A DNA stretch of 34,857 nucleotides, taken from the IMG/VR virus record IMGVR_UViG_3300025168_000021, positions 1-34,857 of that record; one strand, written 5' to 3'. Of this stretch, positions 1 through 6,381 are shown in pieces. The notes under the pieces were generated by a model. That model was not told the DNA's origin. It ran no database searches and saw nothing but the letters and a program-made list of their open reading frames with translations. Both the position numbers and the translations under genes were made by a program. Positions within the stretch are counted from its first letter, which is position 1; every line of letters starts with the position of its first letter. The stretch is from a virus.

Positions 1-127
1 ATGTATTAAATCCTCTTTGTTTTTACCTGATATGGCATGATTGATCTTCTTATTCATTACAGATTTATTACCTCTAGGCAAGTTGGCAGTCCTCACATTT
101 TTTAATACTTCTTTCGCTTCTTGTTTC
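1..127. repeat. Terminal direct repeat, copy 1
   Basis: These 127 bases are identical to 34731-34857. An exact repeat of this length at both contig ends is what an assembler leaves when a circular or terminally redundant molecule is closed, so the unit genome is 34,730 bp. The repeat lies inside coding sequence: bases 1-57 are the first 19 codons of the nuclease gene whose full copy is at 34350-34787, and 74-127 are the end of the 31-aa gene upstream of it. No terminase-site-like structure is visible, so I read it as an assembly overlap and not as a biological end. Confidence 0.95.
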
Positions 128-169
128 CAGTTCCTTTCTACAACCTTTACAGATAATCCTACTTCTCAT
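74..169 (-). CDS. 31-aa zinc-ribbon mini-protein
   Basis: The product has two Cys pairs (C-K-G-C near residue 7 and C-E-D-C near residue 25) separated by a basic helix, the pattern of a minimal zinc knuckle. The ATG overlaps the stop of the upstream gene as ATGA. The stop TAG is followed by AGAGGTAATAAATCTGTAATG, so the ribosome-binding site of the next gene (the nuclease, across the circle junction) lies just after it. This tight coupling supports a real gene despite its size. Function is unknown; DNA, RNA or protein binding is an inference from the Cys pairs. Confidence 0.6.
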   Translation of the reverse strand: MRSRIICKGCRKELETRSERSIKKCEDCQLA

Positions 170-351
170 GTTGTATTCCCACTATCTGTTTCAATACTTT
201 GTTGGATTCGGTCAAAATTTCTTTCTCTCTGCATCTCTCTATCTGAATCTATATCTCCCTCACATTTATTACAAATAGAATAAAGGTCTCCCATATCATC
301 TATCCCTGTTTCATATCCTTTACCTTTACATCTGGAACATTTAATCTTCAT
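166..351 (-). CDS. 61-aa DnaJ-like zinc-finger protein
   Basis: It starts MKIKCSRCKGKGYE and has a second CNKCEG pair, so the two halves resemble a CxxCxGxG zinc repeat of DnaJ, without a J domain. The C-terminal half is acidic and helical. The ATG at 351 was chosen because it lies inside the end of the preceding zinc protein (stop 341-343) and begins directly at the conserved zinc motif; an upstream ATG at 411 would add a stretch that reads as the zinc gene in another frame. It is part of the operon downstream of the MCM gene. Role unknown. Confidence 0.65.
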   Translation of the reverse strand: MKIKCSRCKGKGYETGIDDMGDLYSICNKCEGDIDSDREMQRERNFDRIQQSIETDSGNTT

Positions 352-463
352 TGTGTGTCCTGTCTCCATACATACATTGGTTGCATACTTCGTTATGGCT
401 AAATAAATCATTCTCTACCAAATCTTTTTTACTATTACACAATTTACATTTACCTACTGCCAT
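341..463 (-). CDS. 40-aa zinc-ribbon mini-protein
   Basis: The product begins MAVGKCKLCN and has a second pair CNQC about 19 residues on, a minimal two-knuckle zinc ribbon with an acidic middle. It overlaps the preceding coiled-coil gene by 14 bases and the next gene by 11 bases, which fits translational coupling. Function not recognised. Confidence 0.6.
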   Translation of the reverse strand: MAVGKCKLCNSKKDLVENDLFSHNEVCNQCMYGDRTHNED

Positions 464-575
464 TTTTTAATTTCTCTACCTCTGCTCTTAATGTTACAAT
501 CTGTTTAACCAAATCTTCTACATCATATCTTAAACATCTAAAATCATAATCATCTTCCACACTTTCCAAGGTCAT
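450..575 (-). CDS. 41-aa coiled-coil mini-protein
   Basis: Starts at an ATG that overlaps the MCM stop codon as ATGA (572-575). The sequence is acidic at the N-terminus, then forms an amphipathic helix with heptad-spaced V, L, I and L (residues about 18-38). It may be a small partner of the helicase, an inference from position only. A similar 43-aa helix protein precedes MCM at 2713-2844, so the helicase gene is flanked on both sides by mini coiled coils. Confidence 0.55.
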   Translation of the reverse strand: MTLESVEDDYDFRCLRYDVEDLVKQIVTLRAEVEKLKNGSR

Positions 576-2686
576 TGTTTTTTTAACACTCCCACCTTTG
601 GCTCATATAGCCAACCACTTGTTTTTCTGTTTTCAACATATCTTATGATACCATCATCACTATAAAACATTTTAGAGTTTTTCATTAGTTCATCAGCCAA
701 GTCATGAATGAATACAAAGCCATTTTCATTGTCTTTTGCCAGTGTTCTAAAACAATCCTCAAAGTATGAGTCCTTGTTAGTTGAATGTCCTCTTAGATCC
801 ATCTGAGATATGCCCTTTGATACGTTCATGCCAAGAGTGCATAGACATTCCTGATAAAATTTAATCACGTTCTCTACTACCTCTGTGTCTATTGTGGTCT
901 TGAATAGTAGTTTGGACCATGCTTCACATAGTCTTTGTATTCCCTCCATCTGTCTGGTCTGTATCTGTAGGGACCCATCTTCCTGTTCTATCTGTGTAAA
1001 TTCTACAAATTTATTAATTAATAATTCTTCGGCTTCTGATGTGAATGTTGGTTTTAGTTTTCTTAGATAATTTAACAGTCCTTTAACCCATTCGGAAGAT
1101 GCCACTTGGTCTCCATCTCCTCTTTTATTTTTAGAAATATGTGCCATCTTTGCTCTAATTTGATTTTCGTTAGAATCATGTTTCAATCTGATCATTAGGT
1201 CAAATCTGGATATGGTTGAAGCATCAAAAGGTAAATTATCAATAAGGTCTTTAGATTCATTCCATCTTTCTGCTTCTGGATTACATGATGCTATAACCGT
1301 GGTTTTACATTCTGCATCTCCTTGATGGCCACCCTTGTTATACTTGGCTCTTTGCTGTTCCATAGCCACGTTAAGTTTTTTCTGTTCTTGTTTTGGCATT
1401 TTATCGTATTCATCTACCATTAAATGTCCACCGTTATTCATAATCATGGCTCCCTGTCTGAGTATTTTCATGCCATCGTATTCGTCTAATGCAAATAATA
1501 TGCCTACACCTGTGGTATTGGACCCATCTATCATAGATGATTTACTGGCAATTTTATTGGCAAATTTTACCATCTCAGATTTACCCGTATCAGCTTCTCC
1601 TACCAGCATTAGATGGGATTCTTTTCTATACCCATCAAAATCTGATCCACCCAATAGTGCCAGGTATAGGGCCTTTTTCTCTAATTCTCTACCGTATATC
1701 TTAGGGCAGAATGAATCAATTAACTTTTTAACATACTCTGATTCCTCTGTTGTAGCAAACTCTTTGGCAACTTTTAGTTCCTGTTGAGTTAACTCTACCT
1801 CTGCTTTTTCTTCTAAATCTTGGATTGATATTGTGTCAATTACCAATGTTTTTTCTGTCTCCATTTTGGCACCATTCTTAGGCTCCTGAGTAGAATAAAC
1901 ACCAATAAATCGTTTGGTTTGACCTGTTGCAATATTGTTGGTATCGTCTCCATGAAGAATTGCCTTTATCATAACTGGATTATTGTTCTTTGCCTTATTC
2001 TCTATTTCCTGAATTAATATATTTTGAATGTATTTACCTGTCACCACATCTAACTTTTTTGGTGTGGGTCCCACAATAACACAATCAAACTGGACTACCT
2101 TACCAAGAAAATTCTCCCTTAAATCAGATAAAGTAATTACTGGAATATTACAAGTAAAGGTTATCTTAACTTTCTCTATTGTTTTATAAAATGAGTCTAT
2201 TTTTTCATCAAGATTAAACTTGGTTATTTCTTGTTTAATGATTGTCGATTTGGATTTATCTACGTCTCCTGCTATCTGTTCTATTCTTTCTGTTAATACA
2301 TCATCGGCCATATTATTCACTTTAATGGTGGCCCATTTCTTAATCCAATATCCTGCTATTGCATTATGAACGGCATCTTTTACTATTTTACCTAGGTCAT
2401 GTGATGCAGATTGGATTAGTTCCATGTCTGATATGTCTATATGGTATGATCCTTTCATAATTACTTTGGATAGATCAGTATTCATTAGATATTCCTTTAA
2501 TTCGTCTTGTTGTCTTGATACTGTTTTGTTTGATTCATCATCTTTTATCTCATATAAACATAATTCCATATCAATAAACCTACTGAATGTTTCTTCCATG
2601 GTCTTACCTTTACTTGTTTTACTAGCTTTGAATTTATTATAATCATCTTTTGTGCCAGAATATTTGAAAGAAATTATATCACTCAT
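572..2686 (-). CDS. mcm: MCM-family replicative DNA helicase
   Basis: About 704 aa. It is a hexameric 3'-5' helicase that would unwind the viral origin and fork using the host replisome. Residues about 190-285 look like the MCM N-terminal OB region. The AAA+ core is clear: Walker A GEADTGKSE near 363, Walker B HLMVDEYDKM near 421, the MCM signature AMEQQ near 441, sensor 1 ASCNP near 467 and arginine finger SRFDL near 493, then a C-terminal helical/winged region. Usual MCM Walker A is GDPGTAKS; the TGKS form here is closer to a classical P-loop. I see no N-terminal zinc-binding Cys set. The ATG at 2686 is preferred over an in-frame GTG at 2695 because it lies about 20-24 bases after a TTTAAA box. 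Confidence 0.95.
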   Translation of the reverse strand: MSDIISFKYSGTKDDYNKFKASKTSKGKTMEETFSRFIDMELCLYEIKDDESNKTVSRQQDELKEYLMNTDLSKVIMKGSYHIDISDMELIQSASHDLGKIVKDAVHNAIAGYWIKKWATIKVNNMADDVLTERIEQIAGDVDKSKSTIIKQEITKFNLDEKIDSFYKTIEKVKITFTCNIPVITLSDLRENFLGKVVQFDCVIVGPTPKKLDVVTGKYIQNILIQEIENKAKNNNPVMIKAILHGDDTNNIATGQTKRFIGVYSTQEPKNGAKMETEKTLVIDTISIQDLEEKAEVELTQQELKVAKEFATTEESEYVKKLIDSFCPKIYGRELEKKALYLALLGGSDFDGYRKESHLMLVGEADTGKSEMVKFANKIASKSSMIDGSNTTGVGILFALDEYDGMKILRQGAMIMNNGGHLMVDEYDKMPKQEQKKLNVAMEQQRAKYNKGGHQGDAECKTTVIASCNPEAERWNESKDLIDNLPFDASTISRFDLMIRLKHDSNENQIRAKMAHISKNKRGDGDQVASSEWVKGLLNYLRKLKPTFTSEAEELLINKFVEFTQIEQEDGSLQIQTRQMEGIQRLCEAWSKLLFKTTIDTEVVENVIKFYQECLCTLGMNVSKGISQMDLRGHSTNKDSYFEDCFRTLAKDNENGFVFIHDLADELMKNSKMFYSDDGIIRYVENRKTSGWLYEPKVGVLKKQ

Positions 2687-2700
2687 AACAACCACTTGAA

Positions 2701-2714
2701 AAGCTTTAAAGCTT
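2701..2714. promoter_or_regulatory. Palindromic TATA/operator of the MCM gene
   Basis: The 14-base perfect palindrome AAGCTTTAAAGCTT contains TTTAAA, centred about 20 bases before the MCM start codon, where an archaeal TATA box for a leaderless message would sit. It also overlaps the stop codon of the upstream gene. A palindrome over a TATA box is a natural operator for a dimeric repressor that blocks TBP; the repressor is not identified. Confidence 0.55.
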
Positions 2715-2844
2715 AACGGTAGGAATCTCCTTTATTGTAGAAGTATCTGATTTCCTCTTTACATTCCAAGATTCTTTTATTAAAATATTCTATCTTTTTA
2801 TTCAATTCTGCCAATATTTTTAAATCTGCTTGAGTCAATTCCAT
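2713..2844 (-). CDS. 43-aa coiled-coil mini-protein
   Basis: It starts MELTQADLKILAELNKKIE, is almost entirely an amphipathic Lys/Glu/Ile helix, and has one Cys. Its ATG shares one base with the stop of the upstream zinc-ribbon gene (TGATG at 2842-2846). The stop lies in the palindrome that fronts the MCM gene. Probably an oligomerising helix; function unknown. Confidence 0.55.
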   Translation of the reverse strand: MELTQADLKILAELNKKIEYFNKRILECKEEIRYFYNKGDSYR

Positions 2845-3071
2845 CAATATCTACCAATATCCTTGTTTAATAATCTTTTAGATTTGGCATTTCTTGGAGC
2901 TATTGCTAACCTGGTTCCACAGCATGGACAGTATGTCAATTCCTTGATATAATACTCGCATTTTCTACATCTAAAAAATCCATTCCTAAAAGCATTTCTG
3001 TGGATTCTTGTGGTTTTATATTCTTTTTTAAAAGCATCAGATACACAGATATTTTTACAGATACAATGCAA
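2844..3071 (-). CDS. 75-aa zinc-ribbon protein
   Basis: An N-terminal C-I-C...C group is followed by a basic stretch and a clear zinc ribbon CRKC-x(9)-CPCC-GTRL at residues about 35-54; the CPxCGTRL form is the typical second knuckle of a rubredoxin-like ribbon. The basic C-terminus suggests nucleic-acid binding. The start is TTG directly after the stop of the DNA glycosylase gene (TAAATTG). Role unknown. Confidence 0.7.
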   Translation of the reverse strand: MHCICKNICVSDAFKKEYKTTRIHRNAFRNGFFRCRKCEYYIKELTYCPCCGTRLAIAPRNAKSKRLLNKDIGRY

Positions 3072-3072
3072 T

Positions 3073-3408
3073 TTAATTTATCTCCATTTTTATACAATTA
3101 CAATCCTTTATAGATAAAGATTTCTCTTGGTTATCCCACGATTTAGGCATTTTATTTAACATGGGAATACTGTCAGAATTTGGTAAATCTTTAAAATGAT
3201 AACCACGTTTTGTTGCTTCATCTACCAATTTAGAATGGCGATATACCAAAGCATTAAGATTATTTCTGAATCTGACAGTTTCAGGGTGTTTGGAATATCC
3301 TTTTTTATTGTTGGTAATAACTGACCAAATACAAAGTGTTTCCCTATGCTCTGCTAGTAAATGATTTTTACATAATCTGCTAGGTTGAATATTATCCCAA
3401 ACTCTCAA
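3073..3408 (-). CDS. T4 endonuclease V-like pyrimidine-dimer DNA glycosylase
   Basis: A 111-aa protein with the signature of the Pyr_excise family: RLCKNHLLAEHRE at residues 11-23, GYSKHPETVRF near 37-47, and RHSKLVDEATKRGYHF near 57-72. Family members cut the glycosyl bond at UV-made cyclobutane dimers and nick the abasic site. His16, Arg22 and Glu23 fall at the same numbers as in T4 DenV, where Glu23 is catalytic. DenV uses the amine of Thr2; here residue 2 is Arg, so the nucleophilic N-terminus differs. The TTG start overlaps the upstream stop (TTGA). It fits a sunlit-water virus that repairs its own DNA. Confidence 0.85.
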   Translation of the reverse strand: MRVWDNIQPSRLCKNHLLAEHRETLCIWSVITNNKKGYSKHPETVRFRNNLNALVYRHSKLVDEATKRGYHFKDLPNSDSIPMLNKMPKSWDNQEKSLSIKDCNCIKMEIN

Positions 3409-3590
3409 TATCTGCCACCATCATAGTTTTTATTAAATCTTGGCTTCGTTCTGATTTTTCTACTGCAATTTGGACAATACATTCCTGGACAATCTTTCTT
3501 TAATATCCAACCTGACTTGTGACCATCATCACAGTTCCTACAAAAATTATGTGTTTTGTATGATGTGTAAAAACTTTCTCTTAATTTCAT
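3405..3590 (-). CDS. 61-aa zinc-ribbon protein
   Basis: It has FCRNCDDGHKSGWILKKDC followed by YCPNCSRKIR, two Cys pairs about 18 residues apart, with a basic C-terminus. It ends in DGGRY, similar to the DIGRY end of the 75-aa protein at 2844-3071; the two may be diverged relatives flanking the DNA glycosylase. Its ATG shares a base with the stop of the HNH-like gene (TAATG) and its stop overlaps the glycosylase TTG. Function unknown. Confidence 0.7.
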   Translation of the reverse strand: MKLRESFYTSYKTHNFCRNCDDGHKSGWILKKDCPGMYCPNCSRKIRTKPRFNKNYDGGRY

Positions 3591-4009
3591 TACTTATGTC
3601 TCCTATAAGACCTCTTATTACCTTTGCGTTTTGTTTTTTTTGTCATTTTAACTGCCACTACCAATCTTGTAAAGTTTTCCTTTTTCATTCGTGAGAGTCC
3701 ATTTCTATGGTGGTCTATTCTAGTATGTATGCCATTTTTAATTAACAAAAATCTATCTGGGTTTTTTTCTACGAATGGTTGTAATGCCTTAATATATTCT
3801 TGCCTACCTTTTTCTCCTTTAGGAAAATTGGATCTTATTGCATCTGTATTAAGATACCATAAATGATGAATAACGAATCCTCTACGCTTGAATTTTTCAT
3901 GAGTTACAAAACATCTATTATTAAAATAGGTTTGAGCAAGGTATGCCATAATATCCGTGGCTTCATCATTCAAGTTTTTCCTTCCATTCATCATTATTAT
4001 AGTTATCAT
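3590..4009 (-). CDS. HNH-like endonuclease
   Basis: Up to 139 aa. The core CFVTHEKFKRRGFVIHHLWY (residues about 33-52) has the adjacent His-His of a beta-beta-alpha metal nuclease, followed by GRQEYIKALQPF, RFLLIKNGIHTRIDHHRNGLSRMKK and a very basic tail. The spacing IHH...Y...H..IDH..NG resembles HNH nucleases, although the first Cys/His ligands are not in the classical CxxC form. Expected role: cutting or nicking DNA. The start is uncertain: ATGs at 4009, 3994 and 3991, or a later ATG at about 3949, are all in frame, and the first lies within the upstream gene. Confidence 0.6.
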   Translation of the reverse strand: MITIIMMNGRKNLNDEATDIMAYLAQTYFNNRCFVTHEKFKRRGFVIHHLWYLNTDAIRSNFPKGEKGRQEYIKALQPFVEKNPDRFLLIKNGIHTRIDHHRNGLSRMKKENFTRLVVAVKMTKKTKRKGNKRSYRRHK

Positions 4010-4181
4010 GGAACCATTCCCTAGAATATTTTAAAAAGTCTTTTAACAATACCTCTTCCCATTCATACAAAAGTTCTATACTAGATTCATCAGAATTTAA
4101 ATATGTATTCCAATTTCTTAGACACTCTATAAATTTCTCATTCTTGTAATAGTCTGCATTAGAAAAAAGTGTTTGGGCCAA
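3966..4181 (-). CDS. Hypothetical acidic 71-aa protein
   Basis: Rich in Trp, Glu and Asn, with a predicted helix-only fold and no Cys. A TTG start directly follows the stop of the upstream gene (TAATTG). It overlaps the HNH-like gene, which suggests coupled expression and possibly a nuclease partner or inhibitor, but nothing in the sequence identifies it. Confidence 0.6.
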   Translation of the reverse strand: MAQTLFSNADYYKNEKFIECLRNWNTYLNSDESSIELLYEWEEVLLKDFLKYSREWFHDNYNNDEWKEKLE

Positions 4182-4607
4182 TTATTTACTGTCCTTTATA
4201 GCCTTGACCTCGGCTAGTCCTATTAGTTGGTTGATAGTAGCACTAACAATAGATCCAAATTTGTCTGAATTTACACTTAGAGTTGGGTGTAATTTTTTAA
4301 CGTCTTGATATGCCAAGGCTCTAAATCTATCTAAGCCTCCCATAATTACGTCTTCCTCTTTTGTGTGTTCACCTGCATCTACCCATTCAACTTTTTGCTC
4401 TGGCTGTGCCATAGTTTGTATGTTTGGTGTGGTTGTAGGTATGGAACCTTTACATTCTCCAGTTTTTGTGTAGTGTGCTTTACCATCTTTTCCTTGCCAT
4501 TGCAAAGATACTGTTCCATTGTACTCTTTTTCGTTACAATATATAGTAGCTCCACAGCTAAAACAAGGTCCCGTAGAATCCTTTTCCTTTGTTGGATTTT
4601 TAGGCAT
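4182..4607 (-). CDS. 141-aa protein with N-terminal zinc finger
   Basis: Residues about 15-52 carry a CFSCGATIYC group and a later H-Y-x(7)-C, resembling a compact zinc-binding module found at the ends of single-strand DNA-binding and repair proteins. A Pro/Thr/Gln linker (about 55-75) leads to a helical C-terminal domain (about 85-141) with GLDRFRALAYQDVKKLHPTLS. The linker-plus-two-domain layout suggests a nucleic-acid-binding accessory factor of the replication operon; no family recognised. Confidence 0.65.
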   Translation of the reverse strand: MPKNPTKEKDSTGPCFSCGATIYCNEKEYNGTVSLQWQGKDGKAHYTKTGECKGSIPTTTPNIQTMAQPEQKVEWVDAGEHTKEEDVIMGGLDRFRALAYQDVKKLHPTLSVNSDKFGSIVSATINQLIGLAEVKAIKDSK

Positions 4608-4911
4608 TGTTATTATTGGTATTGGTCGTTCTATTTAATCTTATGTTTTTTGGATTGTCTTTTCTATCTTTCCATTCTTGGCGTTTGTAGGTCTTTCTTT
4701 TCTTGTTGTGTTGTGTTTTGTTTTCAATATAATATAATCTGCTTTGTAAGTTACCTATCTTTTTTTTATTATCCAGATATACCTCTAAATTATTATATGC
4801 TGATCTTCTTCCAAGAAAATGACATGGACCACAATGCTGGGAATGGACCCAAGAATGGGCTGTATTTTTACTTTTTGTGTGGTTAGCCTTGCCACATAAT
4901 TTACACCTCAT
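4600..4911 (-). CDS. 103-aa zinc-finger protein, paralog of its neighbour
   Basis: It starts MRCKLCGKANHTK, followed by HSWVHSQHCGPCHFLGRRS. The next gene upstream (4915-5061) starts MRCKSCGK and has HCWEKSQNCFKCHYLGINQ, so the two are tandem duplicates with the frame C-x2-C...H-x-W-x2-SQ-x-C-x2-CH-x-LG. The extra C-terminal half is Lys/Arg/Asn-rich and probably contacts nucleic acid. It overlaps the downstream gene by 8 bases. Confidence 0.7.
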   Translation of the reverse strand: MRCKLCGKANHTKSKNTAHSWVHSQHCGPCHFLGRRSAYNNLEVYLDNKKKIGNLQSRLYYIENKTQHNKKRKTYKRQEWKDRKDNPKNIRLNRTTNTNNNNA

Positions 4912-4914
4912 TTT

Positions 4915-5061
4915 TTATATCTCCTGCTTCTTTATGCTGTTTGATAAGTTTTGATTTATTCCAAGATAGTGGCACTTAAAACAATTCTGTGACTTTTCCC
5001 AACAATGTTTTCCCGTACAGCCACAGGACTTGAATGTCTTTCCACATGACTTACACCTCAT
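4915..5061 (-). CDS. 48-aa zinc-finger mini-protein, tandem paralog
   Basis: Eight Cys and two His in 48 residues: MRCKSCGK, SCGC, HCW, QNCFKCHYLG. It matches the first 40 residues of the 103-aa neighbour position by position. Its ATG overlaps the stop of the upstream 51-aa gene (start 5061, stop 5051-5053). Both paralogs are preceded by the same ATAAAAAATGAGGTGTAA string. It may bind two zinc ions; function unknown. Confidence 0.65.
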   Translation of the reverse strand: MRCKSCGKTFKSCGCTGKHCWEKSQNCFKCHYLGINQNLSNSIKKQEI

Positions 5062-5206
5062 TTTTTATGCCTCTACTCTGTCTCCGTTTAACATTATATC
5101 TCTCTCTCATTTTACTGTTATTTATTGACCTGCATTTATGACAATTTCTAATATTTAATGATTCTAGGTTAAATTCACATTTACAAGTAACACATTTTAT
5201 TTTCAT
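5051..5206 (-). CDS. 51-aa basic zinc-knuckle protein
   Basis: It begins MKIKCVTCKCEFNL with a second pair CHKCRS about 18 residues later, followed by a strongly basic tail (RERYNVKRRQSRG). The pattern is a zinc ribbon with an arginine-rich arm, consistent with nucleic-acid binding. It overlaps the next gene by 11 bases. Unassigned. Confidence 0.65.
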   Translation of the reverse strand: MKIKCVTCKCEFNLESLNIRNCHKCRSINNSKMRERYNVKRRQSRGIKNEV

Positions 5207-5214
5207 AAGGAATT

Positions 5215-5337
5215 CTATTTTTTTTGTTTATTTATATCTTTGAGTTGGATATTAATTTCTTCTATAATTCTATCTCTTTTAATTATTTCCTGTTTTAATG
5301 CAATAACATAATCAAATATGTCCACTATTGTTGGCAT
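5215..5337 (-). CDS. 40-aa coiled-coil mini-protein, first gene of the early operon
   Basis: It begins MPTIVDIFDYVIALKQEIIK and continues as a charged amphipathic helix. It is the first gene after the end of the tail module and lies about 24 bases downstream of a TTTAAAT box, so it probably heads the replication/repair operon that runs down to 74 and across the junction. Function unknown. Confidence 0.55.
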   Translation of the reverse strand: MPTIVDIFDYVIALKQEIIKRDRIIEEINIQLKDINKQKK

Positions 5338-5357
5338 GATATTATTTAAAATACTGT

Positions 5358-5367
5358 GATTTAAAGA
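5358..5367 (-). promoter_or_regulatory. TATA-like box of the replication/repair operon
   Basis: On the minus strand ATCTTTAAAT sits about 24 bases before the ATG at 5337, the spacing expected for a leaderless archaeal transcript. A second TTTTAAAT copy lies at about 5343-5350. The first overlaps the stop of the distal fibre gene. Confidence 0.45.
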
Positions 5368-6381
5368 TTATGGCTCTATTGCTATTTGTTGAGAAAAGCC
5401 AGATGGGAATCTTACCATCAATCTAGTCTTACCACTTAATTCCTGAGCGAACAATCTAAGATGATTTGATGTTGGTGCCGATGGTTCGTTTCTTTCTTCC
5501 AATTCTAGCCAACCATTTCTAATATCTAATCCGTCTGCATCTATCTCTACCTCTGTAGTTCCATTAACTTTAAAATAATGTGAATCGGTGTCGGTAGTGT
5601 TATAATGTAGGGACCCAGTGTAAGCTGTTATTGATGTATTTGTGGCTGTTGGTAAGGCTGAGTCTGCCAATACAAATTCTCCATTTACTTGGAGATCGGA
5701 TTGCATAAGTACATCATTAACAATACCAATACCACTGTTATTAGCTTCAAATTGAAGATCACCACCTGTAACAATTTTAATAGAGTCGTCTGTGCCTGAA
5801 TAAATTTTACTATCTCTGTCAACATCAAAAAACATATTCTGTCCATTAATGTTTAATTGAGCTGTAAATAATCCATCTATCTCTATTGTGTCTGATGCTG
5901 TTGAGTTACCTAAAATTACATCTCCTGATACTGTTAAATCTTCTGTTACAGTTACGGCATCTGCATAGACTGTGCCTATTGTACTTGCCGCAGTTCCAAA
6001 ATCTATTGCTGGTGCCAATACTGTATTTTTGAAAGTTACATTAGTTGGTCCAATGTTTAGGAGTGACGTTGATCCTACCTTGAAATCTAAAAATTGACCT
6101 GATGCCACTGTGCTAGTTATGCCAGCTCCACCACCAACTGTGGATAAATCCAATCTTGTTGTACTATCAATTCTTAAACTGTTTAGATACATTGTTTTTG
6201 TTTTTAATGCATCTTGTCCAACTCTATCTGTTTGACCACCTGATACCTGTGGTGCGTTGACAGGCATACCTCTAAACGTTGAGGACATACCTGTAATATC
6301 CTGTCTAGATTGGGCGTATTGCTTGGCTTGTGTTCTTTCTATATCAGAATCACGATTAAACACGCTTCTTGGTTTACCCAT
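5368..6381 (-). CDS. Distal tail fibre / appendage protein
   Basis: A 337-aa beta-rich protein of alternating short T/V/G/D strands, the texture of trimeric phage fibres. The middle (about 60-260) has shaft-like segments such as TVTEDLTVSGDVILGNST; the C-terminus (about 295-337) has a compact tip-like block EERNEPSAPTSNHLRLFAQ followed by KTRLMVRFPSG. Likely role: host attachment at the tail end. It is the last gene of the tail operon and starts where the hub gene stops (6381). No exact family assigned. Confidence 0.7.
   Translation of the reverse strand: MGKPRSVFNRDSDIERTQAKQYAQSRQDITGMSSTFRGMPVNAPQVSGGQTDRVGQDALKTKTMYLNSLRIDSTTRLDLSTVGGGAGITSTVASGQFLDFKVGSTSLLNIGPTNVTFKNTVLAPAIDFGTAASTIGTVYADAVTVTEDLTVSGDVILGNSTASDTIEIDGLFTAQLNINGQNMFFDVDRDSKIYSGTDDSIKIVTGGDLQFEANNSGIGIVNDVLMQSDLQVNGEFVLADSALPTATNTSITAYTGSLHYNTTDTDSHYFKVNGTTEVEIDADGLDIRNGWLELEERNEPSAPTSNHLRLFAQELSGKTRLMVRFPSGFSQQIAIEP

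Noticed and set aside
1-127. Terminal repeat as a biological inverted or packaging end
   Set aside because: It is a direct repeat inside coding sequence and 127 bases is a common assembler overlap, so closure of a circle is the simpler reading.
1335-1787. 150-codon plus-strand frame antisense to the MCM helicase
   Set aside because: It lies opposite the AAA+ core, has Cys/Ser/Leu-rich shadow composition, and shows no promoter or ribosome-binding site.
4365-4886. 173-codon plus-strand frame rich in Phe, Tyr and Cys
   Set aside because: It is antisense to two zinc-finger genes; the aromatic and Cys content is the complement of Lys/Glu/Thr codons.
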